Source: Hyphomicrobiaceae bacterium (GTDB lineage Bacteria; Pseudomonadota; Alphaproteobacteria; Rhizobiales; MH13). Taken from it: a stretch of DNA of 8,316 nt. Where the stretch lies: positions 3,320-11,635 of the forward strand of contig JAGRKQ010000192.1 in the NCBI GenBank assembly GCA_020442235.1, given 5' to 3'. The translations under genes and the position numbers were made by a program. Of the stretch, positions 6,527 to 8,316 are shown piece after piece (positions within the stretch are counted from its first letter, which is position 1; each line of letters opens with the position of its first letter). Below the pieces are notes generated by a model. The model was not told the origin of the DNA, did not search any database, and saw only the letters and a list, made by a program, of their open reading frames with translations.

Positions 6527-7636
6527 ATGAGCGCCGCAACGGATCTGGAAACCGGCATCGATGGTCAGCGCGGCAAGGGGGGCGATGCCTACCGGCCCGT
6601 GCGCCTCTGGCTTTACTGCGTTGCCGTACTGGTCGTCCTGATGGTGCTGGTCGGCGGGGCGACGCGGCTGACCGATTCCGGCCTTTCCATCACCGAATGG
6701 AAGCCGGTGACGGGGATCGTTCCGCCGCTGGGCCATGAAGCCTGGCTGACCGAGTTCGAGAAATATCAGGCAATCCCGGAATATCAGCTCCAGAACCGGG
6801 GCATGAGCCTTGCCGAATTCCAGTTCATCTACTGGTGGGAGTGGGGGCACCGGTTTCTCGGCCGCATCATCGGTTTCGTCTTCCTCATCCCCCTGATCGT
6901 CTTTGCCGTGCGCCGCCGGCTGCCGCCGGGCTTTGGCAAGCCGCTCGCCGGGCTTTTCCTGCTCGGCGGGCTGCAAGGGGCCATCGGCTGGTGGATGGTT
7001 GCGAGCGGGCTCGTGGACCGGGTGGATGTCAGCCAGTATCGCCTCGCCATCCATCTGACGATGGCGGTCTCGATCTTTGCCGCGCTGCTTTACGTCGCCG
7101 ATGGCATGAAGCCCCGGCCGGAACAGAGCCCGCACGCTTCGCGGGAAAGCCGCACACTTTCGCTTGTTCTGTTCTTCGGGGCCTTCGTGCAGCTGTTTCT
7201 CGGCGGGCTCGTTGCCGGGCTCGATGCCGGGCTTTCCTATACGACCTGGCCGCTGATGGACGGGCAGCTGATTCCGTCCGCGCGGCAGCTTTTCGCCATC
7301 GATCCCTGGTATGCCAATTTTGGCGAAAACCCGATGACGGTGCAGTTCGTGCATCGCATCGGTGCCTATACGCTTCTGGCGCTGGCGTTGATCGCCGCCT
7401 TCGTTGCCGCGCGCCGCAAGGAGGCGCAGGCTGGCTCCGCCCGTAGGCTGGTCGTCGATGTTCTGATTCAGGCAGCAATCGGCATCACCGCGCTGACGCT
7501 GCAGGTGCCGCTCTGGGCCGGCCTTCTGCATCAGGCCGGCGCGCTGGTCGTCATTGCCGGCGTGCTGCGCCATGGGTTGGCAACCGGGGCGATCAAACGG
7601 CTGACGCCGGCACGGGTTGCCCCGGCCGGCGCCTGA
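6527..7636 (+). CDS. ctaA: Heme A synthase (CtaA/COX15)
   Basis: Inner-membrane monooxygenase-type enzyme that oxidises the C8 methyl of heme O to a formyl group, giving heme A for aa3-type cytochrome oxidase. The ATG at 6527 gives 369 aa, normal for the alphaproteobacterial/mitochondrial type. GGGCGG lies just upstream, and the frame before it (to a TTG at 6461) is not family-like. About eight membrane helices are visible. Family hallmarks are GGATRLTDSGLSITEWKPV (43-61), then EYQ and NRGMSLAEF, and EWGHRFLGR with His108. Further histidines are His176 in IHLT, His276 in VHRIGAY and His335 in LHQAGA, the four expected heme-ligand histidines. TTWPLMDG (239-246) is also typical. The paired cysteines of the Bacillus type are absent. 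It converges on metY with only 20 bases between stops and no visible terminator. Confidence 0.97.
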   Translation: MSAATDLETGIDGQRGKGGDAYRPVRLWLYCVAVLVVLMVLVGGATRLTDSGLSITEWKPVTGIVPPLGHEAWLTEFEKYQAIPEYQLQNRGMSLAEFQFIYWWEWGHRFLGRIIGFVFLIPLIVFAVRRRLPPGFGKPLAGLFLLGGLQGAIGWWMVASGLVDRVDVSQYRLAIHLTMAVSIFAALLYVADGMKPRPEQSPHASRESRTLSLVLFFGAFVQLFLGGLVAGLDAGLSYTTWPLMDGQLIPSARQLFAIDPWYANFGENPMTVQFVHRIGAYTLLALALIAAFVAARRKEAQAGSARRLVVDVLIQAAIGITALTLQVPLWAGLLHQAGALVVIAGVLRHGLATGAIKRLTPARVAPAGA

Positions 7637-7656
7637 TTGTCACCTTTGCCTGTCGC

Positions 7657-8316
7657 TCAGAGCGCGGCGAGCGCCTGATCGAGATCGGCGATGATGTCCT
7701 CGACGTCCTCAAGGCCGACCGAAAGCCGCACCACGTCGTTGCCGGCACCGGCGGCGGCGCGCTGCTCGTCGGTGAGCTGACGGTGGGTGGTTGAAGCCGG
7801 GTGGATGATCAGCGAGCGCGTGTCGCCGATATTGGCAAGGTGCGAGAAAAGCTCGACGCCTTCCACCAGCTTGACGCCGGCCTCGTAGCCGCCCTTCAGG
7901 CCGAAGGTGAAGACCGCGCCGGCGCCCTTGGGCGCGTATTTCTTCTGGCGGGCGTTGTAGGCATCGCCCTCCAGCGCGGCGTAGGACACCCAGGCGACCT
8001 TGTCGTGGCCCTTGAGATGCGTGGCCACCTTGAGCGCATTGTCGCAATGGCGCTGCATGCGCAGCGGCAGGGTCTCAAGCCCGGTCTGGATCATGAAGGC
8101 GTTGAAGGGCGAGATGGCCGGGCCGAGATCGCGCAGGCCAAGCACGCGGCAGGCGATGGCGAAGGCAAAATTGCCGAAGGTCTCGTGAAGCCGGATGCCC
8201 TGATATTCCGGGCGCGGTTCGGTGAGGATCGGATAGCGGCCCGAAGCCGTCCAGTCGAAGGTGCCGGCATCGACGATGATGCCGCCCATGGAGTTGCCGT
8301 GGCCGCCGATGAACTT
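7657..8316 (-). CDS. metY: O-acetylhomoserine sulfhydrylase (C-terminal half, 5' end beyond window)
   Basis: PLP-dependent enzyme of the Cys/Met metabolism family. It makes homocysteine (or methionine) from O-acetylhomoserine and sulfide (or methanethiol) in the cytoplasm. The visible 219 codons correspond to the second half of a protein usually near 425-430 aa. The first visible residues are KFIGGHGNSMGG. The lysine codon at 8316-8314 is very probably the Schiff-base lysine (family motif S-x-T-K-F-x-x-GH), so the window edge falls exactly on the active site. Further family marks are RLHETFGNFAF, GPAISPFNAF, GLETLPLRMQRH, and near the end LANIGDTRSLIIHPASTTH followed by VRLSVGLEDVEDII. These favour MetY over MetZ or MetB. 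The frame is intact with a TGA stop. Confidence 0.95.
   Translation of the reverse strand, partial: KFIGGHGNSMGGIIVDAGTFDWTASGRYPILTEPRPEYQGIRLHETFGNFAFAIACRVLGLRDLGPAISPFNAFMIQTGLETLPLRMQRHCDNALKVATHLKGHDKVAWVSYAALEGDAYNARQKKYAPKGAGAVFTFGLKGGYEAGVKLVEGVELFSHLANIGDTRSLIIHPASTTHRQLTDEQRAAAGAGNDVVRLSVGLEDVEDIIADLDQALAAL

Noticed and set aside
7637..7656. Terminator between ctaA and metY
   Set aside because: The 20-base gap has no stem-loop or T run, so no terminator is reported.

Overview
The window is about 63% GC by eye, densely packed and with short intergenic gaps. Protein features (a DUF2842 protein next to CtaA, a GumC-type co-polymerase with a vestigial kinase domain, a BcsL/CelD-type GNAT protein) point to an alphaproteobacterium, most likely of the Rhizobiales/Hyphomicrobiales. 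This placement rests on protein resemblance only, without any database search.

Layout. (1) Positions 1-1409, minus strand: a two-gene unit with an outer-membrane polysaccharide export lipoprotein (Wza-like) followed by a glycosyltransferase that runs off the left edge. (2) 1410-1574: a 165-base divergent control region. (3) 1575-3731, plus strand: a GumC/Wzz-type polysaccharide co-polymerase fused to a BY-kinase-like domain whose catalytic motifs are degraded. It is closed by a strong bidirectional hairpin terminator (3753-3782). (4) 3819-5036, minus strand: a GNAT-fold acyltransferase of the BcsL/CelD/HfsK type. (5) 5037-5172: a second divergent control region. (6) 5173-6219, plus strand: a NodB-family polysaccharide deacetylase. 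(7) Housekeeping flank: a small DUF2842 membrane protein (6207-6425, minus), heme A synthase ctaA (6527-7636, plus) and the C-terminal half of metY (7657-8316, minus), cut at the right edge at its probable PLP lysine.

Regions 1-6 read as part of an extracellular polysaccharide locus: sugar transfer, chain-length control and export across the envelope, plus a deacetylase and an acyltransferase that could modify the polymer. The combination of Wza-like, Wzc/GumC-like, deacetylase and GNAT proteins matches the holdfast (HfsD/HfsA/HfsH/HfsK) toolkit of Caulobacter and is compatible with unipolar polysaccharide adhesins of Rhizobiales. No polymerase, flippase or initiating transferase lies in the window. 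The four TTAA tetramers I could find in the whole window sit as two pairs, one pair in each polysaccharide divergent region, both with a 48-base offset. This hints at a shared regulator. I see no mobile elements, RNA genes or CRISPR arrays, and no clearly unprecedented system.
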